This document shows, piece after piece, positions 34,500 to 46,409 of a stretch of DNA of 64,000 nucleotides (positions within the stretch are counted from its first letter, which is position 1; each line of letters begins with the position of its first letter). The notes under the pieces were generated by a model. The model saw only the letters and a list, made by a program, of their open reading frames with translations, made no database searches and had not been told where the DNA came from. Made by a program: the position numbers and the translations under genes. The DNA lies in contig NC_037275.1 of assembly GCF_000002425.4 (NCBI RefSeq), forward strand, positions 12,945,831-13,009,830. The letters are read 5' to 3'. The DNA is from Physcomitrium patens. Its lineage: Eukaryota; Streptophyta; Bryopsida; Funariales; Funariaceae.

Positions 34500-35830
34500 A
34501 ACATTTTTTAAATCATCTCTAGTAAATTTTTTCTTTTCAACATTATTCATTGCATTTGACCACAAAGAATTAGATTTCTCTTAATATTCAAGATTTATAT
34601 TTAAATTTTTTTTTAGATTTTCCTCCGTCCAAAATATTGATGCTTCATTGCTTGAAATTGTTTACATTTTAAAAGCATCTCCCATAAACACCTTCATTCT
34701 TTCTTTACCAAAATTTGTCTCTAATTTTTCTCTGTTCTCTTTTAAGTATATCATATCATCTTTAAAAAAAAAATTCCTTTGCGTAGCACCTCTAAAAAAT
34801 CTTTACACTCCTTTCTTGAATGATTTATGCTATCACACTACATGCACATGTACATTATACCCTCTATTAGTCCCGCTTTTTGTCTTGTTGACATTCTTGA
34901 TGTTTGACCCTTTTCCTCAAGTTTTGCAAATTTAATTTGTAAATCTCTCATCCCACATATGATTTCATTTATACTTATTGCTTCTTTCTTTGACTTAAAC
35001 CTTGAAGGTTGAGTCATAGATGTAGCATGAGTAGAAGGTATTTTTGCCTTAGATGCTTGCAATGATTTTTGAACATCCACCTTTTCCTTTCTTCTTTTTC
35101 TTTTTGCAAGTAATCCTATTGCCTCTTCTACTTTCTTCTAATTTTTTGTCAATCCTTCTTCTTCTTCTTTATTTTCAAGCAAAATTTTCAACTTATCTTG
35201 TAATTTTCTATTAATTGCTTGAAGAAATAACTCGACTTTGCTTGGATCTAATAATTATCTTTTTCTTTTTAAAAAAGATGAATATTATCTTTCAAACTCT
35301 TTCAATAAGTTTGTTGCTTGGAGAACCTTCTTAGGTCTTTCAATCTACTCAAAAAATAGTTTTTTTGTAATCCAGTCACTATCTTCTAAAAGATACTCAT
35401 CTTTTAATGTTTAAGATAAATTTTTCTATGAACCTCCAGATTGTCCTGTAATGTACTTCAGATGACTTTTTATTTCTTAGCCAATTCAAATAATTAAATC
35501 ATCTCATTCTCTAAAACACACTTCAATTCCATCTCTTTTATATAACACTCTAAATATTTTGTAATATTTCTTCTTTCAAATTAATCAATCTTATCTACAA
35601 TCATTTCTAATACTTTGTTTGTTATACTATATTTGGAATCTTTAACCTATTGATCTTGCATCACTAAGGCAAATGCTTCAAACATGCTTGTAGAGTTGGT
35701 ATCAAAATTCATACCTTGTCTTTTAGTTGAAGCTTGACTTCCAACTCCACTTGAGGCACTACTTCTAATTCCATTTGAAGTTCCATCAAAACTCCTCCTT
35801 CCATCCTCTTACCTTCTTTCTCTATAATTC
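34500..35830 (-). pseudogene. gag: E gag
   Basis: Minus-strand reading with many stops: FEAFALVMQDQ and LEMIVDKID (35590-35690), then NEIICGMRDLQIKFAKLEE (34930-34980), matching MEEIIRGMRDLQIQLARLEE in C. It ends in a knuckle-like CDSINHSRKECKDFLEVLRK (34770-34850). E keeps the N-terminal half of gag that C has lost, so it shows what the missing part of C looked like. Confidence 0.75.
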
Positions 35831-35869
35831 AAATAAACTAAGAAAAAATTCCAAATATCTTCTACCTCA

Positions 35870-35904
35870 AGTTTTTCACATCAGGTTCACCAAAATATGT
35901 GATA
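35870..35904 (-). other. E leader, possible primer site
   Basis: Next to the 5' LTR the minus strand reads TATTTTGGTGAACCTGATGT. TGGTGAACC has the look of a tRNA 3'-end complement, but I cannot assign the tRNA with confidence. Confidence 0.35.
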
Positions 35905-37709
35905 ATATGTGATATTTGGCTTGAAAATGTACTAGGTATTTGATTGTAGAAGATAAAAAGAAAATTATAATAATAAATCCTAAAAACTCTAATAGATTTT
36001 TAAACAAATTATAATTAAAGATTAGCAAATATGATCAAATATTGATCAAATTCAATCAAAATTTCAAAAGAATTATATAAGAAACACAAAGTATTCCTAA
36101 AGATATTTTAAAGAATTATAAAGAAATAACATAGAAATTAAAAAATATACTAAAATAAAAGCCTTAATAAAATATTAAAATAGAAATCTTAATTAAATCC
36201 TACTCAAAATCTAATAAAATTCTAGTCAAATCCTACTCAATCTTGATCAAATTCTAAATAATTCCTAATCAAATCCTATCAAATCTTAACTAAATCTTAA
36301 TCAAATCTTACACAAATCTTAAACCAATCCTAGTCAAATCCTAAATAAATTCTAACCAAACTCTTAACAAATCCTAAATAAAATATAAATAAATCTTAAC
36401 CAAATCTTAAATAAACTAAAAACAAATCCTAACAAAATCCTATACAAATTCCAAAGAAACCCTAAATAAATAATAATAAAATCCTAAATAAATCTTAACC
36501 AAACTCTAATCAAACTCTAAATAAAATTTAATCAAATCCTAAATAAACCTTAATCAAATCATAAAAAAATACTAACCAAATTCTAATCAAATCTTAAATA
36601 TAATCTAAAAAAACCTTTATCAAATATTAATTGATCCCTAAACATATCCTAGCCAAATCCTAAATAATCTCAAGTAATTCCTACAACAAATTTAAACCTC
36701 AATAACTAATGAATGAACTATTGATTTTAACTCAAAATTTGTACTTCTCTTAACTATTAAGTTGAAAATAAGTACAAAAATTTTGAAGAAGATTGAACTC
36801 ACCAAAAAGAAGATCAACCCTAATATTTACTTGGACATTGGCTAGCCTCCTTTTCTAATCTAAATATTGAATTTCTAGTGTTAATATCTTCTTATCTAAC
36901 CATTTAATTTATCTAAATTTTTTCACATACATAGGAAAATAATTCTATAATATCCACATATATAATTCTCACTCCAATCCAATTGATGGATTATAAGAAA
37001 TCTTAAAAACCCTCACTCAACCTAAAACTCTATTTTTTGAGACCCTGGTCCACTTAAACCTCAATCATTCTTGATTCAATTCTTTGATCAAGCTCAAAAT
37101 CATAGCATGTAAATCTAAAAATCTTCAAAATTTCACCCATGGATCTACTGCCAAATTTAAAAAATTCTCTAGAAGGTATCTCTCTTCTTATTTTACAAAT
37201 CTAGAGTCACCCAAAATAAACCTTGACTTTGTAAAGCTCTTACAAAGTTAATACAAATCCAAACCACCTCAAAATAGTATTTATTAAAATTCTAGTAATT
37301 TTTCTCTCTAATCCCACTCTTTGATTTGCCAAAGAATCTCAGAATCATTGTCGGAGCTCAGTTTTATTTCTTAGGGTTTGATTTCAAACCTAGTTCATAA
37401 TCTGTCCTTTTCAGATATCAATATATAGTTTTTTTAGATAATTTTTGCTAGAAACTATTCTTAACTTGTTTGCAAAGGTGCCTATATTTTTTATATTTCT
37501 AATCTATCTTATTTTACTCTATTTGTGGTCTTATAAAGTATGTAGAAGCCTATTTGGTAAAAAGGCAGTATTAGCATCTTATATTTTTCTATTCCTTGAC
37601 TATTATCTATTTTTTCAAGATAGCTTTTTATAATATATTTAAAATAAGATCTTCAAAAATATAATATTTTCTTCATCCTTTCACCTATTAGTTGTTTTAT
37701 ATTATAACA
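35905..37709 (-). repeat. E 5' LTR
   Basis: About 1.8 kb, colinear with the 3' LTR including the AATCCTAATCAA tract (36190-36670), AGGGATTAGGG-like central part and a diverged end TATTATAACA. The two LTRs differ by many substitutions and indels, so the insertion is old. Confidence 0.8.
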
Positions 37710-37713
37710 ACGT

Positions 37714-38289
37714 AATTTGTAAGCTGTGAACTTCTAATTTGACTACTAAAATGGCTTCTATACCATACACCAATTAAAATAGCATAATATTAGTAGTAAC
37801 TTTATAAACAGTACAATATGCTCATAAGGTTGTAAATAATTTAGTATCCCAATGTCTCCTTGTACCAAATACTATCTTACTTAAAATTTTACACAAAACT
37901 CTATTGATCTTTTCAATCTGTCTATTGGCCCTAAGATGATATAAGATTATTTTCTTCTACTTTATCTCATATTTATCCACCAAGGTTGTAATTATAGAAT
38001 TAATAAAATGGATTCTACAATAACTAATCAATTCTTTGAGATATTCAAACTTGATAATAATATTCTCGTATAAAAAAAGTAGGTATGATATTCGAACTAT
38101 CTATCTTTGTTATAATTGCTTGTGCCCATTTAGTTACATAGTTTGTAGCTACTAAGATATATCACTTCTGTCTATATCTTAATGCTAGTGCAATCGATCC
38201 AAAAAAACAATATTCCATTTTTCAAATGTGGCCTGTGCTAAATTGGAGTTAATGGTATAGTAGTAGTTATAGTAAGTCAAGCAATATGT
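37714..38289 (-). pseudogene. T integrase core (Tat/Athila-like gypsy)
   Basis: Minus-strand reading gives ATFEKWNIVFLD, then RYILVATNYVTKWAQA, which is the first catalytic Asp region with Asp as Asn. Next comes a CAN-GQIEK-like stretch (GQ.TD.KDQ in the decayed frame) and LVYGIEAILVVKLEVHSLQI. These are the landmarks of the integrase core of Tat/Athila-type gypsy elements. It is cut at 37713 by E (continuing at 28591) and at 38289 by LTR K. Confidence 0.8.
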
Positions 38290-38880
38290 TGTCATATTGT
38301 AACATGACTATATGGTGAAAGATAAAAATATTGATCTTATTATAGAAGAACCAAGTTAAGAAATAAAATAAAAAAATATGAATAAAAGATAGGAAGGTAG
38401 GAAAAATTTATAGTAGTAATGCTACTTTTTTAGAAAGTAACTTCTACTTATTTTGTAGGACTATAAATAAGACAAAATAAAGTAGATTAAAAAAGTAAAT
38501 AATTTAGGCATCTTTGGGAAGAAGTTAAGAGTAAATTTTAGCAGAAATTACCTAAAAAAACTATATATTGATACTTGGAGAGGGCCGATTATAAATCTAG
38601 GTTGAAAATAAATCCTGAGGCACAAAACCAAGCATCAACAACAATTTTGGAATTCTTTGGCAAATCAAAGAGTGGGATTAGATAGTAGACTTGATATAAT
38701 TTTAATGAGCATTATTTTGGAGTAATTGGATTTGTATTGACTCTATAAGTATTTTGCAAAATTAAGTTTTGTTAGATTTGTGAAATAAAATGGAGGATAT
38801 TTTTTGAAGAATTCTATTTTTTTGGCAGTAGATCTATGGGTGAAATTTTGAGGGTTTGTAAGTATGTATGTACTCAATTT
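38290..38880 (+). repeat. K: E-family LTR fragment, plus orientation
   Basis: Starts TGTCATATTGTAACATGACT and is colinear with the first ~590 bases of G+ and, reversed, with the E LTRs (GGAGAGGGCCGATTATAAAT at 38578). Preceded by ATGT. Truncated where element F begins; the repeat tract and the 3' end are missing. Confidence 0.8.
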
Positions 38881-39104
38881 TGAGGATTAGAGGGTGTAGA
38901 ATAGGTAAATAAAATTTGTGATAAGTTACTGATTGGTTATTAATAACCTTGAGAATTAGACTGATGGTTAGGAAAATTAGTTGGTAACAATAGGTTGTTA
39001 GTGGAATAAATGGTTAAGAATTCAAAGGGTCATAACCTTTGGAATCCGTTGGTCGACGGATCATCTTTTTGGTAGCATAAAGAGATTGAAGAAAGAGAGA
39101 TCAC

Positions 39105-39275
39105 AGCCAAACTGTGAGAGTCATAAGCCAAGAGCCAAACTGTGAAAGTTGTAAGCCGAGAACCAGACTGTGAGAGTCATAAGCTAAGGAGCTAGACTGT
39201 GAGAGTCATAAGCCGAAAGCCAGACTGTGAGAGTCATAAGCCGAGAGCTCGATTGTGAGAGTCATAATTCTGTGT
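39105..39275 (+). repeat. Six ~30-bp tandem repeats in the F LTR
   Basis: The unit AGACTGTGAGAGTCATAAGC (plus about 10 bases such as CGAGAGCC) recurs six times with small changes. It lies in the LTR of F upstream of its primer site and is a short minisatellite. Confidence 0.9.
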
Positions 39276-39605
39276 GATGAATTGAGAAACTGAATACAAT
39301 AGGTAAGCTGGAGATCAGTAATTAAATATATGTAAACCACAAAGAGAGTAAGTGAAAGATGAATGGATAAGAATATAGAAATATTGTTAAATTGATAGTC
39401 GTAGAATGGATTATGGGTTGAATTAAGATGGAAGTAGTAAGCTTTGGTGTTTTGTAGTTGATAATTGATTTTAGATAGTCAAAGTATAGTCAATTGTGAC
39501 ACTAATAGACCCAATTCATATAACTAGTCTTTCCTCGTATTCGAACCCACTTCTATTAGTTCAATTGCTTTTGTATATTGAAGCTTGAATACAACGAGAA
39601 TATTT

Positions 39606-39623
39606 TGGCACCGTTGTCGAGGA
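39606..39623 (+). other. F primer-binding site, tRNA-Asp type
   Basis: TGGCACCGTTGTCGAGGA matches the plant tRNA-Asp-type primer site used by many Athila/Tat elements (TGGCGCCGTTGCCGGGGA) with G-to-A and C-to-T differences only. It marks the 5' LTR end at about 39603. Confidence 0.8.
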
Positions 39624-39949
39624 AATGATAACAATATGAAATGTTAGAAATTGATTGTATGGAAGATGGAATTATATGTTGAATGAGAACGTAAAAAGAA
39701 CCAGTTTTAGAATTATAAATATGTGAATTATAATTCAAGGGAATATTGATTTTGTAAAAAAGAATGAAAGATTATGAGTGATAATCATGAAGGGGAGGAT
39801 TATCAAAGAATTAATCGATAAGCAAAAGAAAGATAAGAGTGATTATGCATAAGAAATCTTCTACAGAAACAACAAAAAGAAATTGTATGTACAAGTAAAA
39901 TCAAAGGAAGAAAAATTCAAATTCAAATAGTAAAGAGATCAATGATAAC

Positions 39950-41390
39950 ACCAATGGCCGTAGGAGTGCCAAAAGTACCAATTGCAGTACAAATGGGAGA
40001 AATAGGAGACCACACCCTCAAGTATGGCACCATTACCTACTTTTAGTAGTTGGCCGGGCTCTGATCCCAATCACTATACATCTCAATTCTTGACAGCCTG
40101 CGTAGCTAATAATGATAGAACTGAAGACATTTAGTTGAGATGGTTGCTAGTAGCTTTAAAAGATATAGCTTTTGAATGGTATATTCGACAACCAATGGGT
40201 AGATTTTCCAATTGGGAGGCCTTGAAGAATACCTTTCTAATTCATATTAGACCAATTAGATTTGAAGATCAGCGTAGAGAAAGTTTTATGAATAGCAAGA
40301 TGTTTGCGAAGGAATTAATACAGTCCTATTATGGCCGGATTGTGGATATACTTTGTAAATGGTCAAATAATCAAATATTAGATGTGTTTATATTGTCGAT
40401 ATTAATCAATGGTTTGCATCCACCAGAATTGAAAATGTTTGTAAAAGAGGCTCGATCAGCTACAGTAGAGGCATCATTGGCACAAGCAAAGATATGTGAA
40501 GAATGTCACTATGACCAATTGTTAATAGTGGGGGCCACGATGATTCCAAGTTCAGGAAGCCAACAAATACAATCAGAAAATATCTCGATAGGTAATTATC
40601 CATAAATGGCTGACTCCAACATGAAGAATGTTATATTGCAATAACCAATTAATGCTACACTACTCCAAGAAATAACACCAATAACAATGATACCTTATTT
40701 TACATCGCCAACCTATCAACAACTGGAGTTATTCAGAAATGTAATTGTTAAAGATCCAAATGAAGCCTTGTTATTAAATCTAACAAAGAAGATGGAAGAA
40801 TTGGTCGTAAATTTGGTTAAAGACAAAGAGAAACAACATAAGCCTTCTAATACAAGACCTAATGTATGGTGTAATAATTGTAAGGGACAAGATCATTTTG
40901 ATATGGAATATCCATCATCCACACTAACGGATGTTCAATGTACATTTTACAGAGTAAAGCACCCTATCCAAAATTGCTGGCATTTACAAAGGCAACAACA
41001 ATTCAATAATTAGACTATGATTCCACCGACTCAGTGGAAAATCAATCAAGGTCAAACGAGAAATACATATAGATGGAATGGAAATTGATCTAATCCACGA
41101 AATCAAACATTCAATAACTTTCAAAGTTCCAATTTTAAGCAGGGGTCTATATCAAATTCCCAGAACTACGGAAAGGAGCAATAGAGGTATCAGCAATATG
41201 CTCCATCGGCATCATCGAACCAAGTACCCTCAGTATCAACAGTGTCATATTACGTGCTATCTTGCTTGTGGACACACTGGACGTCTGACTATGGAAGATA
41301 AAACAATATTTTACAAGTATTCAGGTAGGCTAGTGGATTTCAACCATCTAAATATAATTATTTCGGATTTCAATGTAAAAGCTTAATCCC
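39950..41390 (+). pseudogene. gag: F gag with two damaged CCHC knuckles
   Basis: The gag core reads LLVALKDIAFEWYIRQPMG, NWEALKNTFLIHI and FEDQRRESFMNSKM (40135-40605), a typical gypsy gag (DxA..W, then W..L...F). Around 40870-40990 two zinc knuckles follow: CNNCKGQDHFDMEY, then CTFYRVKHPIQNC. In each, one Cys of the C-C-H-C set is Tyr, explained by a single TGT-to-TAT change. A Gln/Asn-rich tail follows to about 41390. Stops separate the parts. No start codon can be chosen with confidence. Confidence 0.72.
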
Positions 41391-41420
41391 ATTATAAAAT
41401 ACTTAGAAACACTATTTTAC

Positions 41421-41481
41421 AAGGCTTGTTCTATATAGGGTTGGAAAATACTAGGCTTGTTCTATATAGGGTTGGAAAATG
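41421..41481 (+). repeat. Two-copy 31-bp tandem duplication
   Basis: AGGCTTGTTCTATATAGGG followed by TTGGAAAAT occurs twice with a 31-base period and almost no difference. It lies at the junction between F and the D LTR. Confidence 0.9.
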
Positions 41482-41661
41482 ATCCTAGTTGTTCAATTGG
41501 TACGAAAGGTACTTAGTTCAATGACACCGGTGCGATGACATTAACTGACCCTGAATATTGGCACTGAAATTGGCCACTGTTTCTAACATTCAAGATGACT
41601 AAATATTAATAATATCTTTTTTATTTATATTTTTTTCATATAGTCATGTTACAATAGGACA
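41482..41661 (-). repeat. D 3' LTR remnant
   Basis: Read on the minus strand: TGTCCTATTGTAACATGAC, then GTGCCAATATTCAGGGTCAG, homologous to the first ~150 bases of the C LTR. The remainder of a 1.3-kb LTR is absent. Confidence 0.7.
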
Positions 41662-41699
41662 TCCATCCTCTCTGAACCTGTACATCCTCTGGTATGCAC

Positions 41700-42937
41700 T
41701 AAATAATCCAATTGTTATTTGATTCATAATACGTTCTCCAAGTCTTCGTCCAAATCCTCTTCATCATTTTTGCTATCCACGTCAAATTTATCTTCTTGTT
41801 GAGGAATATCTATATCTTCACTAAGGTCTTCTATATTTATTTCTGTATATCTTTGTTTAAATATTTTTATTTGCTTCCTTGCAATTGGTGTTTTTAACCT
41901 TATTTCATCTTACTCCGACAATGAATAAGTTACATTATCATGAACAGTTGTTACCACATATGATCCAAACCATCATTTAGAAAACTTCCTTAAAGCTCTA
42001 TGTTGATTATCTAAGCTACTATCATAGACCGAAATCCAATCACCTTCTTCAATTGCTTTAGGCCTCAATCGATGCTCCTTATCAAATCGTGTCTTGTTTT
42101 GTAACCTCGCTCTTTTTAACCTTTTCAATGCTATTTACACATCTTCTGATCTTTACTCTAATTGTTGAATTCTAATAGCTAAAAGTTCTTCTCTTGTCAA
42201 TCCATCTTCCCACGGTAGCACACTCCAAATAGATACTTTTTCTTCAATTGGTATAATTGGTTTTTGGCCTATCATAAGTTCAATAGGCATATATCCGGTT
42301 ATTGAGCTATGAGTTGTTCGATCAGCCTATAATACAAATGGCAAAAGTCATGGCCATTTTCTAACCTTCCCATTATATGCTTTAACTAATGCTTTCACAA
42401 TCGGTGGATGACCACGTTCACTTTTTACATTTCCTTCAAGATTATAAGTGATAGTTTAATTCTACATCTTTCAAAGAATTCATGAGCTTCTTGTGCATTT
42501 AGTTCTCCATGATCAACAGTGATTTTTCCTACACATCCGTAGCGGCAAATAACATCTTTAAGCAAAAATCTACAAATTTCTTCCATAGTTTTTGTTCTCA
42601 ATGCTCTTCTTTCTACTTGATTTGATAAATCTTTGCGAGCTAAGACCAAATATCTCATTTGCCATAACCCGATTGACATAATAACCAAATCAACAATCCA
42701 TTTAAAATGAATAGCTAGAGGATATGTAAGATGAAGACTATCTCAATGTCGTATATTAGAATACGCTTGACAAATTTCACATGATTCTACAAATAAGAGC
42801 ATATCTCGATACATATTTCTCCACCAATATCGTTCTTTAAGTTTAGCAAAAGTAGTCCAAATTCCTCTATTTCCTGCCCATAAACTATCATGAAATCCCT
42901 TTAATAATTTTTGTTTCTCTTCCTTATTACCTATCAC
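41700..42937 (-). pseudogene. D integrase
   Basis: HHCC finger near 42770-42900 (HDSLWAGNRG: the second His of C's HDSLWAGHRG is Asn; CEIC intact). Core: ARKDLSNQVE and VDHGELNAQEAHEFFERC (42440-42690). Beyond that, GYMPIELMIGQKPIIPIEE and the GPY/F module (41900-42300) are readable through stops. At the position of C's TAA (55637) D keeps the Gln codon, which shows that C's stop is secondary. Confidence 0.82.
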
Positions 42938-43039
42938 TCTTTATGGCATTCCAATTCCTTTCTTTGGTTTCTTCCACAAGAATCCTTCTTGAAGCAAAAA
43001 TACATATGTTTTTTTCTTATTTATTTAAATTTTTCTGTA

Positions 43040-44963
43040 GACGAATTTTTTTGCTTAGTCAAGGTATTCAAATAATGGCCAATATCTAATAATTCTCCTT
43101 CATAATTTTCTTCAAGAAATAACTTATCTTCTTTGTTAAGATTTGATACTGAATAGAATTTTGACCCAACATCATCAATGTCTTCAACCATTTTGTCTTC
43201 TCTTTCATATCTTACTTAAGATAGCATGTCTACTACTAAATTGTACCTTCTAGCAACATGCTTAAATTTCAAATTTAATGATTTAATATAAGCAATCCAT
43301 CTTAACATTACAATATCCGACGTTGAACAATTAATGATCATTCTAAGTAATGGGAAGCAATCTGTTTCAATTACTATTGCTGTACTAATCAAATAATCCT
43401 TTTCAACTTTCATAGCTGAAATAACACCCAAAGTTCTCTTTTGATATGTGAATATGCACATTGACGAGTACTTAAAACTTTAGCTTCTAATCGAACTGCA
43501 AATCTATTTCTATTAGAATCATCTTGACTGACAGGCCATCCAATAGCAATAGGACTGGTATCCATAGTAAGAATTACTTGTCTATTACAATCATAATCAA
43601 TTTTTCTTAAAATTGGAGGTGTCACCAATAACACGTTTAGCTTCTACATTACTTTAGTATGCTTTCTTTTCCATTTAAATCGATAATCCTTACGTAATAA
43701 TTCATACAATGGATCCACTATATGAACATAATGAGGAATCCATATACGATAAAATATACAAGTCCCTAAAAACCTACGTACTTCCATTAAAGAGTCACAT
43801 GAATCTTTCATTCTTCCAATTGCATCAACTTTACTTGGATCTGGCTTTCTCTCATAAAATCCACACAAATACTCAACAATAAGAACTTTTTATACTCTAA
43901 ATATAGATTTTACTTTTGAAAGTGTAAGATGAACTTCTTCAAGTTGAGTTAAAATCTTTTCACAATTGTGTATATAATTAACATTGTATTTGCGACACCC
44001 CCTCTCATCTAAAGTTTCATCTTTTTCTCCTTTTTTACATCCTTTGATAAGAAAATCATCTAAAAAGGACATAGTTTTTTCAAGAATGAAGTCTCTTAAT
44101 ACCTAGTTCATCCCATTCATCATATGTGTAACTGACTTAGTAGCATCTTGAGGGAGAGTATACATTTTAAGTAATCTAAGTGGCATTCTCATTTTTGTTA
44201 GATCTCTACTCCCATGCATAAGTTGAAATCAATCATAACTCGAATATAAATCACCCATTGAATAAATTGACCTTCCCACAAACGCTTCTGTAAACTCATC
44301 TATTAAAGGTCCTATACCTACATTTCTTATAGTTACTATATTCATTGGCTGCATATCTTAAACAAAATATAACGATCCATTTTTCTTAGGCACCATAAAC
44401 CAACGACTAGAAAATGTAGCAAAAGAAGGCTCCAAAATTTTCATTCGCATCTTTTCTTTCAATAATTCTACCAATTTAGATAAATGTGTCCTATATACGG
44501 AAATTGGCCTTAAGTTCCAAGGTATATGAGGTAGAGTAAAGATAACCATAAAAGCAACAACATTAGGATCTACACATCTTATTTCACAAGACCCAAAGGT
44601 AAATGATTTACCTCGTTTTGCAAGCATTTTTTTAAAATATTCAATTTCTGTTGGAAATAAAGAACCATTACATCCAATCTTCAATTCTTCAAAAGTCTCC
44701 TTTGTAAATCGATGTCCAATCTTCTTTGGATCTCTTAAAGTCTCTTCTTTTGATGCTTCTTTCATTTGTTCTTTAGAATCTTCTAATAAAGATTCAGTAA
44801 TAGGTTTTACCTTTTTATCTATTGTTTTATATTTTGTCTCTATAATAACTTCTGATGCTTGAAAAGATTCAAGTATAGAATAAACCTCTCTCGAATGAAT
44901 TTCCACAATCTTATCATTATCCCCTAATCTAATAGATGTAATTAATTCTAAAGAATCCTCCAA
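43040..44963 (-). pseudogene. pol: D reverse transcriptase and RNase H
   Basis: Domains on the minus strand: upstream linker EDSLELITSIRLGDNDKIVEIHS region (44963 downwards), RT fingers SRWFMVPKKNGSLYFV (44370), SFLDDFLIKG (catalytic pair as FLDD, 44050), EVRRFLGTCIFYRIWIPHYV (43740) and RNase H ILTMDTSPIAIGWPV and FAVRLEAKVLSTRQ (43490-43560). The intact LEAKV shows where C lost one base. Stops at several points. Confidence 0.83.
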
Positions 44964-45129
44964 TCCATTTTCTTCATAAACACCTAAAATCTTCTCATTA
45001 ATTCTAATGTTCCTATCTTGCGTAATTTTTTTTCAATACTATATAATCTTTTTCTTTCTTTTCTTTTAAAATCATCAACTTTCTTATACATAATATTTTT
45101 ATTTTCAAAAATATCAATAAAACTCACAT

Positions 45130-45834
45130 CAAAGGTACCTTCATCTTACGAGAGTACATCCTCTTTTGTGCCTCCATAATCCTACTTTATAGTGGTACTT
45201 CTCCAAAATCCTTAAGTCCTTCAATAATCCTTGGCAATGGTTTCTCCCTCAACCTATCTCGATTTCATTCATGATTAGGAAGTACTGTCAAAAATTATAT
45301 AGCTTTCCTTCCATCTTCACTATGTACTCTTGCATAAGCAGAACCATCGTCAAGTACTTTTATAACCATCCATATTGCCATAATATAAGATTGTCTTAAA
45401 ATCAATGGATAAGATGTTGTATCTTGAAAAAAGAAATGTTGTTCTGTTGTAACATCTCTAATCCAAATTTTGACATTTGGACAAGCTCCATATAATTCGC
45501 CTCATGTATTATGAGCTACTCGTATTGCCCTTCCATATTCCATATCAATTGGCTATTTCCACTTCTTATAAAGATCCTTAGACATAAGATTTATTTCAGA
45601 ACCATGGTCAACTAAAGCAACAATTGATTCTTCTATATTTCTTACTTTCACCAATACTTCAGTAGTTATTCTTGTCCAATGTTTTTGAATATAATGGCTT
45701 GAAGCTTCTATTTTCTTATCACTATAATCTTTGAAATATACTCGTTGATTATATCCATTCTTTTCATTTATTAATTATTTATAACCATTATCAATCTCTT
45801 CTTCATCTTTATATAATCCTGCATCAATAGCATG
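45130..45834 (-). pseudogene. D protease and gag-protease linker
   Basis: Minus-strand reading IVALVDHGSEIN near 45605: the catalytic Asp and a D-H-G-S variant of the usual D-T/S-G are present. Flanks GQAILYMAI-type and RLREKPLPRIIEGLKDFGEV, ending in a stop (CTA TAA), match C. RT is in the -1 frame relative to this end. Confidence 0.8.
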
Positions 45835-46395
45835 TGTCAAGGACAAGAACTCGATGAAAAAACAGTTCAGACAAGTAAGCCTTCACTCAAAGAAAAGTAA
45901 CAAAATATGAATAATAAATATGTATATTGAAAAGAGAAACTAGAATGGCTATTGCCAAAAGACAAGAAAACTAGAGACCCTTGAAACTAGACTAGAAGCA
46001 AGAAAGGAGTTGACAAGAGTGAAGAAGCCTTCACTCTTGTCTCTATATATACTATCTAACTAGGGGCTACATGGCGACGCTCTATAGGACCTCCAATATG
46101 TGTTGACTTTGTAGGACACATGCCTTGACTTACAAGGCAAGTTTTTCTACGTGTGGGCCACATAGTTAGCTTGATCTTCAAGCTAACAACATGTGTGGCA
46201 CATGGCCAACTTGTTGACCACGTTTCTAATCCAAAAAGTCAATTAAAGATACCTAAGAAGTCAAAGCAGCATCTAGGAAGTTTCTAGGAAGCTTCTATAT
46301 TAAATATTATAGAATTAACTTACTTTTATCTACTTTTACTTACTTCTACCTATTTCTATATATCATTATTAGCTTACATGATTATGGCCGTGACA
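45835..46395 (-). repeat. B1 3' LTR
   Basis: 561 bp, TGTCAAGGACAAG to GGCCGTGACA, almost identical to 62930-63490. Contains the palindrome 46012-46024 and 46029-46041 beside TATATATA (46044-46051). The left flank is GCATG, in D. Confidence 0.95.
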
Positions 46396-46409
46396 TTACC
46401 CCCCCATCT
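46396..46409 (-). other. B1 polypurine tract
   Basis: Minus-strand AGATGGGGGGGTAA directly before the 3' LTR. Confidence 0.9.

Larger units (their letters stand above)
28592..37709 (-). mobile_element. E: 9.1-kb gypsy element with ~1.9-kb LTRs, integrase deleted
   Basis: Minus-strand element of the same lineage as C and D. 5' LTR about 35905-37709; gag 34500-35830; protease 33420-33990; RT and RNase H 31226-33370; integrase tail 30572-31140; polypurine tract 30515-30532; 3' LTR 28592-30514. Flanking 4-mers ACAT (28588-28591) and ACGT (37710-37713) fit one duplication with a G-to-A change. The host is the integrase of element T. All frames are broken. Confidence 0.85.
38881..41400 (+). mobile_element. 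F: Tat/Athila-like gypsy element, 5' part only
   Basis: Plus-strand LTR-like segment (38881-39603), a tRNA-Asp-type primer site (39606-39623) and a gag region (about 39950-41390). No protease, RT or integrase follows: element D's LTR begins near 41480. The left LTR boundary is uncertain. Confidence 0.7.
41482..45834 (-). mobile_element. D: C-family gypsy element, 5' part removed by B1
   Basis: Minus-strand element with 3' LTR remnant (about 41482-41661), polypurine tract (41662-41680), integrase, RNase H, RT and protease. It is cut at 45834 in the region just upstream of the protease: GCATCAATAGCATG matches C at 52290-52312 in reverse, and the next bases are the B1 LTR. The remainder of D does not reappear right of B2. 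It is more decayed than C but keeps several residues C has lost. Confidence 0.88.

Noticed and set aside
39105..39275. CRISPR-like array
   Set aside because: The ~30-bp repeats are directly tandem with no unique spacers and lie in a plant LTR.
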